DNA of 64,000 bases from Carallia brachiata (Eukaryota > Streptophyta > Magnoliopsida > Malpighiales > Rhizophoraceae), in the NCBI GenBank assembly GCA_021464245.1, contig JADCRB010000068.1, positions 9,322,200 through 9,386,199 of the forward strand. Reading direction: 5' to 3'. The notes beneath the pieces were generated by a model, which was not told the DNA's origin, did no database searches, and was given only the letters and a program-made list of their open reading frames with translations. The position numbers and the translations under genes were made by a program. Position 1 is the first letter of the stretch. Every line of letters begins with the position of its first letter. Shown here one piece after another: positions 12,549-25,302 of this stretch.

Positions 12549-13085
12549 TAGAGGTACTAAAAAGTGATATAATTTGATAATTTATTTAAATTTATTTGAA
12601 AAAATTATGTCAGAAACTTAATTTTTTAACCCAAATCTAAAAGTGACCCAATTCGAAAATAAATCAAAAATTTTAGGTTAGATCTGAGTTGGATTCGGGT
12701 TACCCATTGAGTTAAGAAAAAGACAAAATAATGAAAATTTTTTTGATTTTATACCTTTAATTTATTTTTTTTAAGTATTAATTAGTATCATTTTCGTAAT
12801 ATATATATATATGACACAAAAATTAAATGTAAACGTTTAGTTTATTATAAAAATAATTTTTAAATTTAATTGAAATATTTTATTTTAGTAAAAAATGATT
12901 TAAAAAAATAATAGTTCAGTGCGAATTCGACTTGAATTTCGATTTAAATCTAACTTTAATCTGAAACGACTCAACTTGAATATGAACCGAATGTAGCGTA
13001 ATTTAAAAATAACCCAACAAAAAATGATCAAAATTAGAAACGACCCAACTCAAATCTGACCCAACTCGACTTTTTGACACCTCTA
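12549..13085. mobile_element. hAT-type MITE, older copy
   Basis: The left end is TAGAGGTACTAAAAAG and the right end, reverse-complemented, is TAGAGGTGTCAAAAAG. The flanking 8-mers are TTCGCAGT (12541-12548) and TTCGTAAC (13086-13093). They agree at 5 of 8 positions and the three differences are all transitions, as expected for an old 8-bp hAT target duplication. The interior is AT-rich, with degenerate GACCCAA/CGACCCAACTC motifs near both ends. It codes for nothing. The element at 49855-50480 shares its termini and motif, so both belong to one family. Confidence 0.65.
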
Positions 13086-13093
13086 TTCGTAAC

Positions 13094-15822
13094 ACTTGTT
13101 GCTATTATGATCCATATAGGATAAAACCACGTGCCTTTGTGAAGTGCAAATATGGTCGGTCGGTAGTTCCTTATTATTATTATTATATATATTCATTAAT
13201 ATTGCTAACAAAATTTTTTCCCATCAAAAAAGGTTATTTTTTATAATAACATTGTTGAGACTTGAAATATATTTTCATTATTAGGGAAAATGCTAAGCAG
13301 ACAAGGAATTCAATTGAAGCAAATAAAAAAACCAATTTGAACTTAATGAATTTTTTGTGCTTCTAATACCAACATTTTTCTTTAAAAAATGTTGCAACAG
13401 ACAATAAGAGGTGTCTAATACCCGGTTGGTCCCCAAAAGTACAAAATGAAAATATCATACCTATAATTAGAAAAGAAGGGAGTCCAAAACAATAATGAAG
13501 TGATTGGTAGTAAGACTAAACTTGGATTGTATAGAAGAATGGTGTTGAATTTGAATTTTTTGGATACATTTTATTTTTAAATGAGTCACGGTGATTCACA
13601 GTATCTTATTAGTAATATTGGAGTTTATTCAACAAGAATTTTTCATCATATAAAATAATGAAAGTGATTGGATAAAGAAAGCCGAAAGGGAGACACACGC
13701 AAGGATAGAACTGGATTGTAAGAGTAGTCAGGCGAAAATTGCAAGCCTCCCTGATACAGAGGTATGGAGGAGCAGACAGAACTCAGTTGCAGGCCATATG
13801 CATATTGCACAAAGCAAAGAATCTGAGGTGTAAAAAATTGGTGTTCATTGTTTTAATCACATTGCCTCGCTTTTAACTGCCCCAACAGAAAGATAAGTAA
13901 ATGGTGCAGCCTATTCGTAACCTACAAATGCAGGATCAGGGTGGGACCTCTAGCTGCCAAATTGTGCTCTCCATGCTTTTCCTTCACGCCATAATGGTTA
14001 GCTCGAGTGCCGTGTGAGGGTTATATTTATCATGAGAAGCATTGAAAGTGGTTTCTAATGTAGACTGTGGAGCAACAAAAAGCTCACATTCAAAACAACT
14101 TGATCATCAATTGCCCCGAACTTCCGTTTTTTTTTTTAGTGGGAGTCCCACTACGTGCACTCGCGCTTCTAGACCTAAATGATTTATACAACATTTAAGT
14201 TTTTATACAATATTGAGAACCTTTTTATACAATATATGAGAGATTTTGCACAATTTGTATTACTTTATACATCTCTTATATGTTGTATAAAATATTATTC
14301 ATTTATATAAAAACATTCACAATGTTGTATAAAAAGCATTGCGTATCCATTTGCATAAAGGATGCACCTCCCTAAAAATTTTCACTTTTAATTATGGTTG
14401 GGAACTCAAATTAGAATTCTAGAGCTTTGGCAATAGCTCCAGCAGCAACTCTGTTTTTTTTTTTTTTTTTTTCCTGCTGCTCTGTTTTTTTGGTCAAACC
14501 AGTACTCTTTTAATTTCCAATGGGCTCTTATTTTTAGTACATGGATATCTGTTCTAGATCCGTTAACCAATGGGCCCGAATTGAAATATTGAGGGAATTT
14601 TTATTTTAATTTTTTTTTAAATAAATAATTATTCATAATTATAACATATAATAATAGAGTCAACTTGAATAAAAAAAATTAAAAATAATATTTAAATAAT
14701 ATTAATGATAATTATTTTACTACTAAAAAAAGTAAAATTAATAAGTACTTAAATCCACTAAACAAGAAATGTTACAGGGCAGCCGCTGCTATGGAAAAAT
14801 TTTGTTTGGAATCCAACAGAAACTGGACCCTAAAAAGCCCAAACAGGTCAAAATCCTTTTAGGTAGTTTGGCCGAAATATTGACGGCTCATTAGCCCAAA
14901 CAATTCAAGTACTGGTTGTCGATGGCCGGACTAGCTGGGTCCAAAGCCCAAACTAATTTTTCGGTAGCCCAACTGCATGGATTGTTCTTTGACATTTCCA
15001 CATTGTAAATACGTAGAAATATATTTCCCAATTGCTCTTGACGTTTCTGTGACCTTTAAATTGAATTGATGTTCATAGTATTATTAATTTGCTAAACAAT
15101 TGGAGTCTGTTTCTTTTCTTGTAAAAGGCTGAAAAGGGAAAAGTGACTTTTGTTAGCAATAACATGTTGAAGATGTTGTCCAAAACGCACTATCAGAAGC
15201 CAGCTTAAGCCACCGAGCTGCATGATTTTAGTTTTTAAAATTTTTGGGTACAAAGATAAGTTGGGGTAAGGATTTCTTTCCGGTATGAATTCGAACCACA
15301 GAAGTTTCATCAATGTTACATCTAGAGCTTATTACATGTTTTTATACCGCTTGGAACTTAATTATGTAAATTCAACTTCTATTAATTAGAAAATATTAAA
15401 TAATAGTAAAAGAAATGCACACAAGTAACATAAATCTCATTTTAACATAGTAGTAAACATCAAATTACTAATTCTAATCAACTACTAAAAATATTTTAAA
15501 TAAGACTCAACTAATCTAAGTCTTACTCGAATACTAAATTTGAATTAACTTCAATACTCAGTCTTGCTTCAATGATGCATGATCTTTCTTGCTTCAGGAA
15601 ATATTCCAAATCTAGAAGACAGTTATATACATCTTAGCTGAAATACAATGTCGTAATATGCATATTAATGCATTTCGCTTTCTAAGAAACGACACGAGCC
15701 ATTTATACACTAGGGTCTTGATCTACGATGCAAAAGGGTTTCTGTCCTACGATCTACAGGCCTAATTAACAGTCATGAGGAAGAAAATAACCATTAATCT
15801 ATCTGGGACATAATCACACTAA
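13094..15822. other. Intergenic with a hairpin-like repeat, no supported gene
   Basis: AT-rich spacer. At about 14135-14376 several copies of a TTATACAA motif lie in inverted arrangement, and the outer ends look like poorly matched terminal repeats. This may be a degraded MITE, but I could not fix a target duplication. The 3' UTR of the transporter gene probably extends below 15823. Confidence 0.45.
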
Positions 15823-18224
15823 TTAACTTAGGAGGGGCTTCTTCATGTCGAACTCCCTTTCCTCTGCATCATCACTAGCATGACCTTCTTTCCCTTTAGC
15901 CCACAGCACAAAGTATTGACCAGCAAACATGATCAACATACCAGCAAGGCTGCAAATCACAAAGGAGAAGTTATCATAATAAGACACTAGAAAGAAAGGG
16001 ATAGAGGTAAAATTAGTTCTCAAATTGATTAGATTTTTACAATTGAGTTCTAAATTTCTTTTATGTTTTTTCTTTTCAATTTTAAATATTCAAGATTTGT
16101 TGCAATCAATTTCTTCTGTTTATTTAGAATTGAAATGAACAAAAGAAAAAATTTAAGACTTAATTGTAAAAATACATAAAAATTTAGAACTAATTTTTCC
16201 TTAAACCTTGGAAAGAAAGTATCACCAAATTGGGTGCATGCTCCATTTAGATAGATTTAGATAGATTGGTCATGAAAATTTGTACCTTCCCATGTTAATT
16301 AAATCTCCTAATGTTACAACTGAGAGGATGACCGAGACAACAGTGCCAACCGGGCTAAACAAGGACACAATTACTGGACCTCTCTTCTTCAGTGCCCAGC
16401 CATTGAAGCTTACACAAGCTCCGCCCACGGCACCTCCCTGTTCATTCAAATTTATTCGGCAACAATAATAAACTTAACTTTAGAAAGCAGTGATTCCAGC
16501 AAAAAAGATGGAGAAGTAACGAATGAGCTTTAACTCAATAGTACTATAATTTTTTGAAGAACTGAATGTATTAAGTTGAAAGTTTCAGTCAAAACCGATT
16601 AACTAAAAAAGAAAAAAAGAAATGAAATGAAATTTACCGCTAATGAATAGACAATGAGTTCACCAACACGCACTGGAAGCCAGTTGATTTCAAAGCTATG
16701 ATCTTGGACAATTTTCACAGTTGCAGTTATAATCACACCAATCAAGGATGTTATTGAACACAAGGACATTGGTGCAGGAAAATCACCCAAAGTTGTAGCC
16801 TGCGACGCGTGCAGATTTTAGTAATAAATTAGAACAACAAAAAAAAGAAACAACATAGTCAATAATCCCTTCAATTTTATAACAAAATTACCTGCAACAC
16901 AACGTTGCTCGATAGAACAACAACAGCTGCGATGAGATACATGCAACCGATGATTTTGTTCCCATCAAAGATTGGTCGGATTACCGGTAAAGATGCCTCT
17001 TTTGCTGATGCGGTGCTGTTCATTATGCTCATCGCCAGGGCACCCAGAACACACAGCAATGTGCCGACAATCTTCACTTTGCCGTATGTGCAACCTATGT
17101 TAACTTTCTCCAACCTGCATGAGTATTCAATAGCAGCAGCAATTAAGACACAGAACACTAAAATATAAGTCCATCTTACATTTTTTGGCCTAGGGGTCTA
17201 AGTACCTTAATGTCCAGGCAATAATGAATATTAGCCCTGGAGCAAGGTTAGGCATTGCTGTTGCCAGTGCTGGTGATGTGAGCCGAAGTCCCTTTAGAAA
17301 TAAAGACTGAAACAGAGTTACCCTGAAGAAAATGAAAAATATGGAACAAAAGCCACCATAAGATACAATTTTGAAATTTCTGGCTGTAATCCCAATTAGT
17401 TATCTAGTCCTTTCCTTTGTTTTCTTGTCAAACCCAGACTTTTTCCTTGGTCTGAACCAATAATTTGGCCCAAAATTAACCTCTCCATGTCTACATGTTT
17501 TGGTCTTTGTGTACATATTATTATATATTAATTGACAATTTATCTCTTGCAGTAGCAAATTTAATTCTGAAAAATTAAAATTAATTGAGATTCGAAAAAA
17601 TGTCTCGTTGCAATAATATACGAGTTCATAATATTAAGATACACAACTAAAACTGTTCTTACCCTCCAAAAGAGATCAAAACAATCTGCATAACCAACTT
17701 CAAAGTTATTTCCTTGGGCCATTTGCTCCTACAGTAATACACCACCACATTCAATAATCAAGGAAAAATGTACAAAAAGGTAGAAAAAAAAGAGATGCAA
17801 TTAATCAATTATTTTGTGTAATCAAATAATTTATATTTATAATAAAAATTGATGAAAAATACGTACATTTTTTTTTCACAAATTTTAAGCGTTCAGTTTT
17901 ATAAAATATTTAAACGATTAGAATGCGTTATTTTTGTATCTCGTTTTTCTTGTGTTGGGACTCAATAATCAAATCCAACCCACAGATAGAGAGAGAGAGA
18001 GAGAAAGAGAGGGACCTTTCAAAATAAACAGCAACAGGAGAGAAGATAAGGAATGTGGCAAAAGTGGAGAAGATAACAATGGTCAATGGGGAAAGGCCAA
18101 GAGACATAAGATAACTCAATAACACGGCGTTGCCAGCATACACAAATTGCACGCCTATCAATCCCCCTATAATTGCAAAATCTTCAAGTCTCTTTCTTCC
18201 TTCACCAAACCATTCTTCAATCAT
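15823..18224 (-). CDS. WAT1-related/UMAMIT transporter (EamA superfamily)
   Basis: Seven exons: 18016-18224, 17663-17728, 17206-17322, 16892-17114, 16638-16799, 16286-16437, 15823-15949. They join in frame to give 351 residues, normal for the family. The start is the ATG at 18224; the open frame above it begins with TTG. The protein is a plant drug/metabolite exporter with about ten membrane segments and two EamA units. Segments rich in LISFGGVTLFQSLFLKG and SPALATAMPNLAPGLIF are typical of WAT1-related proteins. The tail is hydrophilic and ends KKPLLS. Family members move amino acids or auxin across the plasma membrane or tonoplast; the substrate here is unknown. It is closest by recall to Arabidopsis At5g47470 (UMAMIT7) and At4g16620 (UMAMIT8). 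All introns are GT-AG, but the first donor is weak (GTCCCT) and is followed immediately by a CT microsatellite. It is divergently arranged with the PPR gene. Confidence 0.93.
17984..18013. repeat. GA/CT microsatellite at the transporter's first splice donor
   Basis: A nearly pure GA run on the + strand, CT on the coding strand, starting two to three bases inside intron 1 of the WAT1-related gene. The donor and the microsatellite are fused, so changes in repeat length lie directly beside the splice site. Confidence 0.85.
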
Positions 18225-19491
18225 CTCCCTCAAGAAAAAAGGGATACAAAGAGATGACTATCTATGGCTATTGCCTTTCTCAAATTGCCTCCAAACCCAT
18301 GCTTTACAAAAGCTTCTCTATCTGTATCCCTTCTCACTTTCTACGCCTTGCTTCATTCCTTTTAGTTTGGCTGGTTTTTCTGTGTGAGCAAATTCCAGCA
18401 CTAGAAATTAGCAAAGAAGGAAGAAGAAGAGACAAAAAAACCACCACCTCTTTTTTCAGTTTTTTTTTTGGTGGGTTGCTGTTTTTTTTGGGTGGGTTGC
18501 GGTTATTAGCGGTTGTCTTCAACGTCCAACCGTTACTACTCTTGTTTTTTTTTTATTAAATGTAATTGTTTTAAGTGCTCAGCTATCAATCAATATCATT
18601 CTTGAGTTTTCTCTACCAGTCTTCTGTCCCGGCCCTTTCGGGGATATTTTATTATCCTTTATTTGGCCTTCCTTTTTTAGTCATATATTCGTGCAATCTA
18701 GCTAAGTAAAAAATGCCCTAAAATTGTATGCAATACTTCAATGAGGTGCATATGTTAGTAATTATAAGTGATATTTATGGAAAAAAAAATGTACAGTATA
18801 AAATTTTTGATTTGCGTTAATATAAATGTTATTAATAAAATAAATTACATCAATTCTTATAAAACATAGATGGCTTAAGAGAGAGAAAAGCGACTTCAAA
18901 ATCTTATTTATGTCAGCGGATATAACTGTAAAAAATTTTGAATATGGCACGGGTAATCTGCTAGTTTTTTTAATATTTGAAAAAATCAAATGAATGAATT
19001 TCCAATGACAAATGAAAATTTAACACAGCGAAATTGCTCGGGTAGCTTTGTGTACGTGCCAAAGAGACTCAAGGGCAAAGAACTTCTACTAATTTCTTTG
19101 AACACATACAAAATACATCTTAATTTCATCAAATTTGTGAAAAACTAGCTCCAAAATGGGTTTCGTTTTTAAAATAATACTGACTGATCTAAATTGTATA
19201 TACTTAAAAATGCTAAAGTCATGAAGGAAGGAAGGCACAGAAGAAAAATCATGTACCATTTGATAACAAACTTCTAAAAAAAACAGAAAAAAAAGGAGTA
19301 AAATGCATGTATATTTATCGTGTATTTCTAACATAATTAATTTGGATGCTTTATAAAAATAAAAAATAAAAAAAAGGGAAAAGAAAAAGATGCACGCCTT
19401 GTAAATAAGTATGCATTTTTGTGACAGTACGCTTGTTTATTCATATGTATTCAAGGAACGGTGCTAGAGTGCCAACATTTTCATTTAGGCT
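18225..19491. promoter_or_regulatory. Shared upstream region of transporter and PPR genes
   Basis: About 1.27 kb separates two divergent start codons. It should contain both promoters and 5' UTRs. It has homopolymer runs and short AT-rich stretches, but no TATA element that I can assign with confidence and no transposon. Confidence 0.4.
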
Positions 19492-21303
19492 ATGCGAAGA
19501 TCCCTTTTGAAGGGACTCCACGGTGCCTTCCAAAAGGAAAACCATTTTCATGGCTTCCTATCAAAGCACATTAGCACAAACATTCACGCTCCCAGCGACA
19601 ATCATGCCATCAAAGTCACTCCATTAAACGTCGAATCAAGGCACATCGAACCGTGGCCCGCTCTCGTTTCAACCCTCGCCCAAGGCGGCCCCTCTTCGGA
19701 GCCGGCCTTGTGCGAGGCCACAAAATTGCTCCAGTCCAGTCTTAAACCAAATGGATATGCCCTGGTTCTGATGGTTCGAACCGCCGCGGACCTGGGTTTG
19801 GATTGTTATTGCCGGCAGCTTCATGGGTACATTTCGAAATCTGGGTTTGGCTCCGATGTCGCTGTCTCTGCAGTTTTGGCAAAATTTTACGGAGTAATGG
19901 ACTCCATGAATGCTGCTCACAAACTGTTTGTTGAAATTCCTCAACCAAGTGTAGTTACGTGGAACACGCTTATTTCTGGGTGTACGAATTCTGGTAAGTA
20001 TAGCAAAGCTTTGGTTTTGTTTCTTCAACTACAGAGGTCTGACGTTAGCCCAGATGCTTACTCGTTAACGATGGCTTTATCGGCTTGTGGTCACTTGAGT
20101 TTGTTGCCGCTTGGGATCTCCATTCACTGCAAGATCGTAAAATTTGGCTTGGAATGTAGTATTGTCGTAGCCAATTGCTTGATTGACATGTATGGAAAAT
20201 GTGGTTATGTAGGGGAGGCAACTTGGATTTTTGATGAAATGATGGATAAGGACATAATCTCTTGGAATTCAGTTATTGCAGCGTGCGCTAGAAATCAAGC
20301 GCTTGAATTAGCGTACCATTTTTTCTATCAGATGCCTGAACCTGATACTGTATCGTATAATGAACTGATCAATGGGAATGCCCAATTTGGCAATATAAAT
20401 GATGCAGTTAAATTTTTATCAAATATGCCAAACCCAAATTCATCTTCATGGAATTCAATCATAACGGCCTATGTTAATAAGAATCAACCGCTAGAAGCAT
20501 TGCACTTTTTCACAGAGATGCACTCTAGTGGCACAAAAATGGATGAGTATACCTTTCCAATTCTTCTCAGTGGTATTGCTGGGCTTGCAGCCTTGAAATG
20601 GGGAATGTTGATACATTCCTGCTCGGTAAAGTTGGGTCTGGATGCATCAGTTGTTATAGGGAGTGCTCTTATTGACATGTACTGCAAATGTGGCCAAGTA
20701 AAGGATGCTGAAGCACTGCTTGTAATGTTGCCAAGAAAGAATTTGGTGACATGGAATGCAATGATCTCAGGTTATGCCCACAATGGCCATTCAAGTAAGG
20801 TAATCCAACTTTTTGAGCAAGTGAAAATGGCGAAGGATCTAAAGCCTGACTGGGTCACCTTTCTTAACGTAATAGCTGCATGCTCAAGCAGCAAAGTGCC
20901 ATTGCAGAATGCAATTCGGTACTTTGAATCAATGATCAATGACTATGGGATCAAACCAAGAGTTGAGCATTGTTGTTCGATGATTCGCCTGTTGGGACAA
21001 AGAGGACAGGTTCGGTGGGCAGCAAGGATGATACATGAACTAGGTTTTAGTTCGTGTGTGGAGGTTTGGAGAGCTCTGCTTGGTGCCTGTGGAGTTTGTA
21101 AGGATTTGGATGCTGCAAAGGTTGCAGCTGCAAAGGTGATTGCTTTGGAAGGTGACGATGATTACGTGTACGTTATGCTGTCCAACATATTTGCAAGTTA
21201 TGAAAAATGGGAAGAAGTGAGGAAAGTGAGAAAGCTCATGAAGGAGAGAAGGGTGCAAAAAGAAGTTGGTCATAGTTGGATTGAGGTGGAAAAATGCATG
21301 TAA
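19492..21303 (+). CDS. E-class pentatricopeptide repeat protein
   Basis: Intronless, 603 residues, starting at the ATG at 19492. The basic, Ser/Arg-containing N terminus (MRRSLLKGLHGAFQ) suggests import into mitochondria or possibly chloroplasts. From about residue 80 there are PLS-type PPR motifs, recognisable by recurring phrases such as VVTWNTLISG, DIISWNSVIAAC and NLVTWNAMISGYAHNG. From about 523 to the end runs an E/E+ region (EVWRALLGAC through HSWIEVEK). There is no DYW deaminase domain. Such proteins bind organelle RNA and help C-to-U editing with partner deaminases; the target is unknown. Family and neighbours point to Arabidopsis At5g47460, which I recall lying beside the At5g47470 transporter, as here. 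Confidence 0.95.
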   Translation: MRRSLLKGLHGAFQKENHFHGFLSKHISTNIHAPSDNHAIKVTPLNVESRHIEPWPALVSTLAQGGPSSEPALCEATKLLQSSLKPNGYALVLMVRTAADLGLDCYCRQLHGYISKSGFGSDVAVSAVLAKFYGVMDSMNAAHKLFVEIPQPSVVTWNTLISGCTNSGKYSKALVLFLQLQRSDVSPDAYSLTMALSACGHLSLLPLGISIHCKIVKFGLECSIVVANCLIDMYGKCGYVGEATWIFDEMMDKDIISWNSVIAACARNQALELAYHFFYQMPEPDTVSYNELINGNAQFGNINDAVKFLSNMPNPNSSSWNSIITAYVNKNQPLEALHFFTEMHSSGTKMDEYTFPILLSGIAGLAALKWGMLIHSCSVKLGLDASVVIGSALIDMYCKCGQVKDAEALLVMLPRKNLVTWNAMISGYAHNGHSSKVIQLFEQVKMAKDLKPDWVTFLNVIAACSSSKVPLQNAIRYFESMINDYGIKPRVEHCCSMIRLLGQRGQVRWAARMIHELGFSSCVEVWRALLGACGVCKDLDAAKVAAAKVIALEGDDDYVYVMLSNIFASYEKWEEVRKVRKLMKERRVQKEVGHSWIEVEKCM

Positions 21304-24300
21304 TAGTCATTCATTTTGTTTTTGGGAGATGAGGATTATGGTGATGCTTGGAAGGAGGGTTGAGATTGCTTTTTTTTTTTTTTTTTTTGGGTCCAAAGTG
21401 TTGAGATTTCAATAGGCCGTAGGCAGGAGGACATAGGCTTGACTACTGGTTAGCTTGACCCAGTTCTAATTCTTAGTTCAGAATCAGTAATCTCACTGGG
21501 AGATTGAACAGATGGCAGGTTCTGGTTTAGAGACAACTCCAATTTTGATTCCGATTTCAATTTTAATTCAAATTTGATTCCGATTTAGGCCAGTTTTAAA
21601 TTATTCTTTTGAAATTTGCAAAATATTTGAGGATGTTTATAAATTAATATAAAAATTATTACTGTTGAGAGTGAGACTATATAATTCATAATAAATGAAA
21701 GCAAGGAAAAATTAAAATAAACAAAAGTCTTGAACTTAATTTTTACTCACTCAAGCAGCTCACGTACTTCTTTGAAGTTCAGAACCATATCCAAAATGCT
21801 AATCTAGAATAAATCCTAGAAATCAAAAGCTTACACCCTTCTTTCCACATTGAGTATCCATTGGCATTTGCCTTTGGAAGTCAATTCCTCCTTGTCATCC
21901 CATTTTCTGTAAAAATCTTTCTGTTTTCAATGGTATTTTATTACTGTTGCAATTGCCAAAATAAAATTAAAAAAAAAAAAACCGAATAGCCGTTTGAATG
22001 AATGCAAGAAAAACTGGAGGTAAGACTCGCAGACTCGAATTTACCTCTCAGATGCCAATCTCGAGATTTTACCAGTTATGTGCACTGACGGCATATTTCT
22101 GTAGAATGAAGTTAGTTCCCCTGAAAATCTGGGAATGTATCCAGTTTAATGGTAGCCAAGAATGCTATAGTGGCACTCTCTGTTTAGTGCTCTCCCTAAG
22201 GCATTAATTCAATCTCTATATATTTAAACTACAGAAAATACTGAACCATATATGTTTAGCTGTAACTGATGTCTGCTCAGAATACCTGCAACTTAGCAGA
22301 CTTTTGTGACAGAGAATTTGGAAGACAAAAATTTTAACTTTGACATAAATTCTTTTTTGAAACAAGTGAAATTCTTCACATGCCATTCAAGGAAAGATAA
22401 AATAGGCGCGCCGGGAGAGCAGGATGCTGGAAAGAATGTAGTAAGCCTTTCTTCTCAAAAGTAATTAAAAAAAAAAATGTAGCACTCCTTTCAGCCAACT
22501 AAACATATAATGCCATTATTAAACCAAAATGTTACTTCGTACATCTGCGAAATAATGTCACTTCACAGCCAAGGGCAAATGGAAGTTAGCTTCGCTACTC
22601 ATATCCAAGCAATATTCATAATTGTCAGAACTCTTTGTAGAAGGGCAAAAACTAGAAGTCCTTGCTTTTCCAATATAATCTCCCCTTGCAGTGAAATTGT
22701 CTTAGTCACCTTGGAACCGACAGACCAAGCTCTAAAACAACACAAATACTATAATCAGAACTTAAAAAGCACAAAGCACTATGTGAAAGCACATAAGTAC
22801 AATAAGATGAGGTAAGAGCATTATAATAGTAACAGCCCATCATTCTGCAATCTTTACACATGCAATTCTGAATACTTTCAATAAAGTAATCCATTAGGAC
22901 GCAATGTTTCTAAAAATCAAGCAACTGATTTCAAGGATGGAAAACAGTAACTGGAACGTGTATACAATTACAAGTCACTGGATAACATAATCTAAAATCG
23001 TTTTCCACATTGTTTCGAGCCAGAAAAACATGTGGTTGATGACAGGACCCACCTCCAAAAACAGCACACATGTCACGTACCATCAACTCCATCTGGGAAA
23101 AGGAGCAACTAAGTTACCATGGTATGCTCACTACTGATAAATGTGTCATTTGATGAGCAAATGTTCAAGCCTGACATCTTTTAGTTAGGAAAAAAAAAAT
23201 ATGATAGTTATAAGACTTTCCCTAAATTTCATGCTGTGTTGCCCATCAACTCATATGGTATGGCTCAATAGATTGAATTATAATCATACCCATGTTTTTG
23301 GTTCATCCACCCCAATGCATTGAGTCTAAAGGTTACTATCCACCATTAAGCAAATGCAGTAGTCAAGCAAGAAAAGAAAGAACCTCATTTGGCAAGCATG
23401 TAATTTTATCTGGTTAACAACCAGAAGATTTTAATAGGCATCCCTGTAAGGTAACCAATGAATTGGAAGAAATTGCCAGCACTTGACTTGCCAAAGCCGA
23501 CAACCTTCTATCATGTACTGCAAAATCCTATTTTAGTGAGTTTAATTAAGTACACTGCCCATCATTTTAGAAACTGGAAGTTGCTTTTTCTTTCTTTTTG
23601 AGAATTTCAGATACTTCCATAACTAAATTTTAGTATACTCCCAAATTGAAAATACAGTCAGTTATACCGTCTTGCATCCTGATAAATTTCCCAGCCCATT
23701 TTTCAAAGAACATACATGTAAACTCAATAAACAGCTATTGGATTAAATATAGTAAACTGATTCTTCAAAGGAACAACAAGATTGACTACAAAGACTTCGT
23801 AAAACCACATTAGCATGAGATAAAGGCCCTCCAAGTTCCATGGAAACAAAAGGGAATTACTCATGTCTTACATCTATAGGCTATGCTACCAACTGAGCAA
23901 ATTATTGAGTAGAATGGATCGATATGCACTGAGAATTAAATAAATAGAACAGAAAAAAAAAACAACTCTATTCCTAATATAATCAAACATCTTTAAGATT
24001 GCTAGAAAAGCATCAATTTCATACTTGATAATGATGCAGTAGGTCATATTTGTCTGGTCCCGTGTTTATTTCTTTTGAACTTATGTTCCTGCAGGAATCA
24101 AATATTCCAATCAGATGTTGTTGAACCCAATCAAAAGACTCTCAACCAACTTAGGTATCCTTTTCTTCTTATTCTTTTATTCATTTTTTGGAATCATGGA
24201 ATGTGAGTTCACTGAACAGAGTGTCCACCCAATAATCTCTAACAAAGATAGAACCCAAGAAACAATATCAAATGATAATGGCATCATTCAGAACTTGACA

Positions 24301-24856
24301 AATAAGGTCTTGCTCCCTGATTGAAGGTTGCATTAATGGTTTGGGTTTGAATCGCAAACTTCTCAAACAACGGCCAGAGCCAGTCGCTCTTTTCCTAATC
24401 CCCCTAGACCACAAAAAAAGGCTTTTTTAATGCATCCACAGCACTAAATATGCATGCCATAAAGCTAAATTCTTATGTTTAGACTCTCTAACTCCACCGT
24501 TAACTTGAGAATTTTTTTTCGTTTAACCAATGTCTCTAACGACAACTGATAACGAAGGGAAAAATCAGTGTGATTTATCCTGCTAACCAATACAAAATCT
24601 AGACATGTGCAATCATTCGCAAACACAAAAAATTGAGCAAGAATCTCAAAACCATCAATTTGAATCCAAGCAGTTTTCCAGATAAAATTATATTGGAATC
24701 TAAACTCAAGTCATAGTAAGTTCTTACTCCAAATTGCTAAGCAAACCATATACACAATCAACCAATAAAGCATTCTAATTACAGAAATAAACTACATAAA
24801 ATAAGAAGAGAAAAGCCACTCTAAGTACTCACACTCAAAAAGTAATAAATGCTATT
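21304..24856. other. Between convergent genes; possible long NFD6-like 3' UTR
   Basis: No coding region is convincing. The base composition from about 22.5 to 24.8 kb is less extreme than in other spacers, which would fit transcribed, perhaps spliced, 3' UTR of the minus-strand NFD6-like gene. Near 21.52-21.60 kb there are ATTCCGATTT/AATTTTGATTCC-type repeats like those found in degraded hAT MITEs. No RNA genes recognised. Confidence 0.4.
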
Positions 24857-25302
24857 TTAGAGGCCCGGAGAGGTGCAGCAGAGTGTACCCTGAGAGAGCG
24901 CTCGGCAGCTCCTCGATGTCGTGCTCAAGCATGCCGTCATCCTAGCCGCCGCCACCGCGCTGTGCAACGGCAACAATGACTGCACGCATCCCAGCTCCGA
25001 CGGAACCCTTCAAAAAATTAAAAAAAAATAAAAAAAAAAAGAAAAACCCCACATCAAAAAACATCGCAAATTATACAAATACTTCACTTTTGGGGTATGG
25101 GTTTAACCGTGTGTGTGCGTTACCTGGAGAAGGAGGAGAATGAGCGGCGAGGAGAAGCGGAAGGTTTGGATGGCAGCGGGAAATGAGGTGATGAAGTGGG
25201 AGATCTGGCGATGGGAGATTTTGGGGCGTTGGATCTGAAGGCGGATTTGATGGACGATAGGGATGATCTGGAGACGAATCGATAGCAAGAGGACGACGCC
25301 AT
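24857..25302 (-). CDS. NUCLEAR FUSION DEFECTIVE 6-like organelle protein
   Basis: Two exons, 25124-25302 and 24857-25007, joined by GT-AG with codon AG|G across the junction, giving 109 residues. The start is the ATG at 25302 (MASSSCYRF). The N-terminal half is a Ser/Arg/Pro-rich transit peptide. The C-terminal half is the highly conserved block of this family (ELGCVQSLLPLHSAVAAARM, then LSTTSRSCRALSQGTLCC, ending SPGL). In Arabidopsis NFD6 is needed for polar nuclear fusion and is predicted to go to mitochondria/chloroplasts; its biochemical role is unknown. These loci often have alternative last exons, so further isoforms are likely. The best positional match I recall is Arabidopsis At5g47455, next to the PPR gene. 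Confidence 0.9.

Noticed and set aside
14135..14376. Inverted TTATACAA-rich segment as a complete MITE
   Set aside because: Inverted motifs are visible, but the outer ends and flanking duplication are not convincing enough to delimit an element.
24115..24324. 69-codon plus-strand frame
   Set aside because: It has no family match and lies in the presumed 3' UTR or intron region antisense to the NFD6-like gene.
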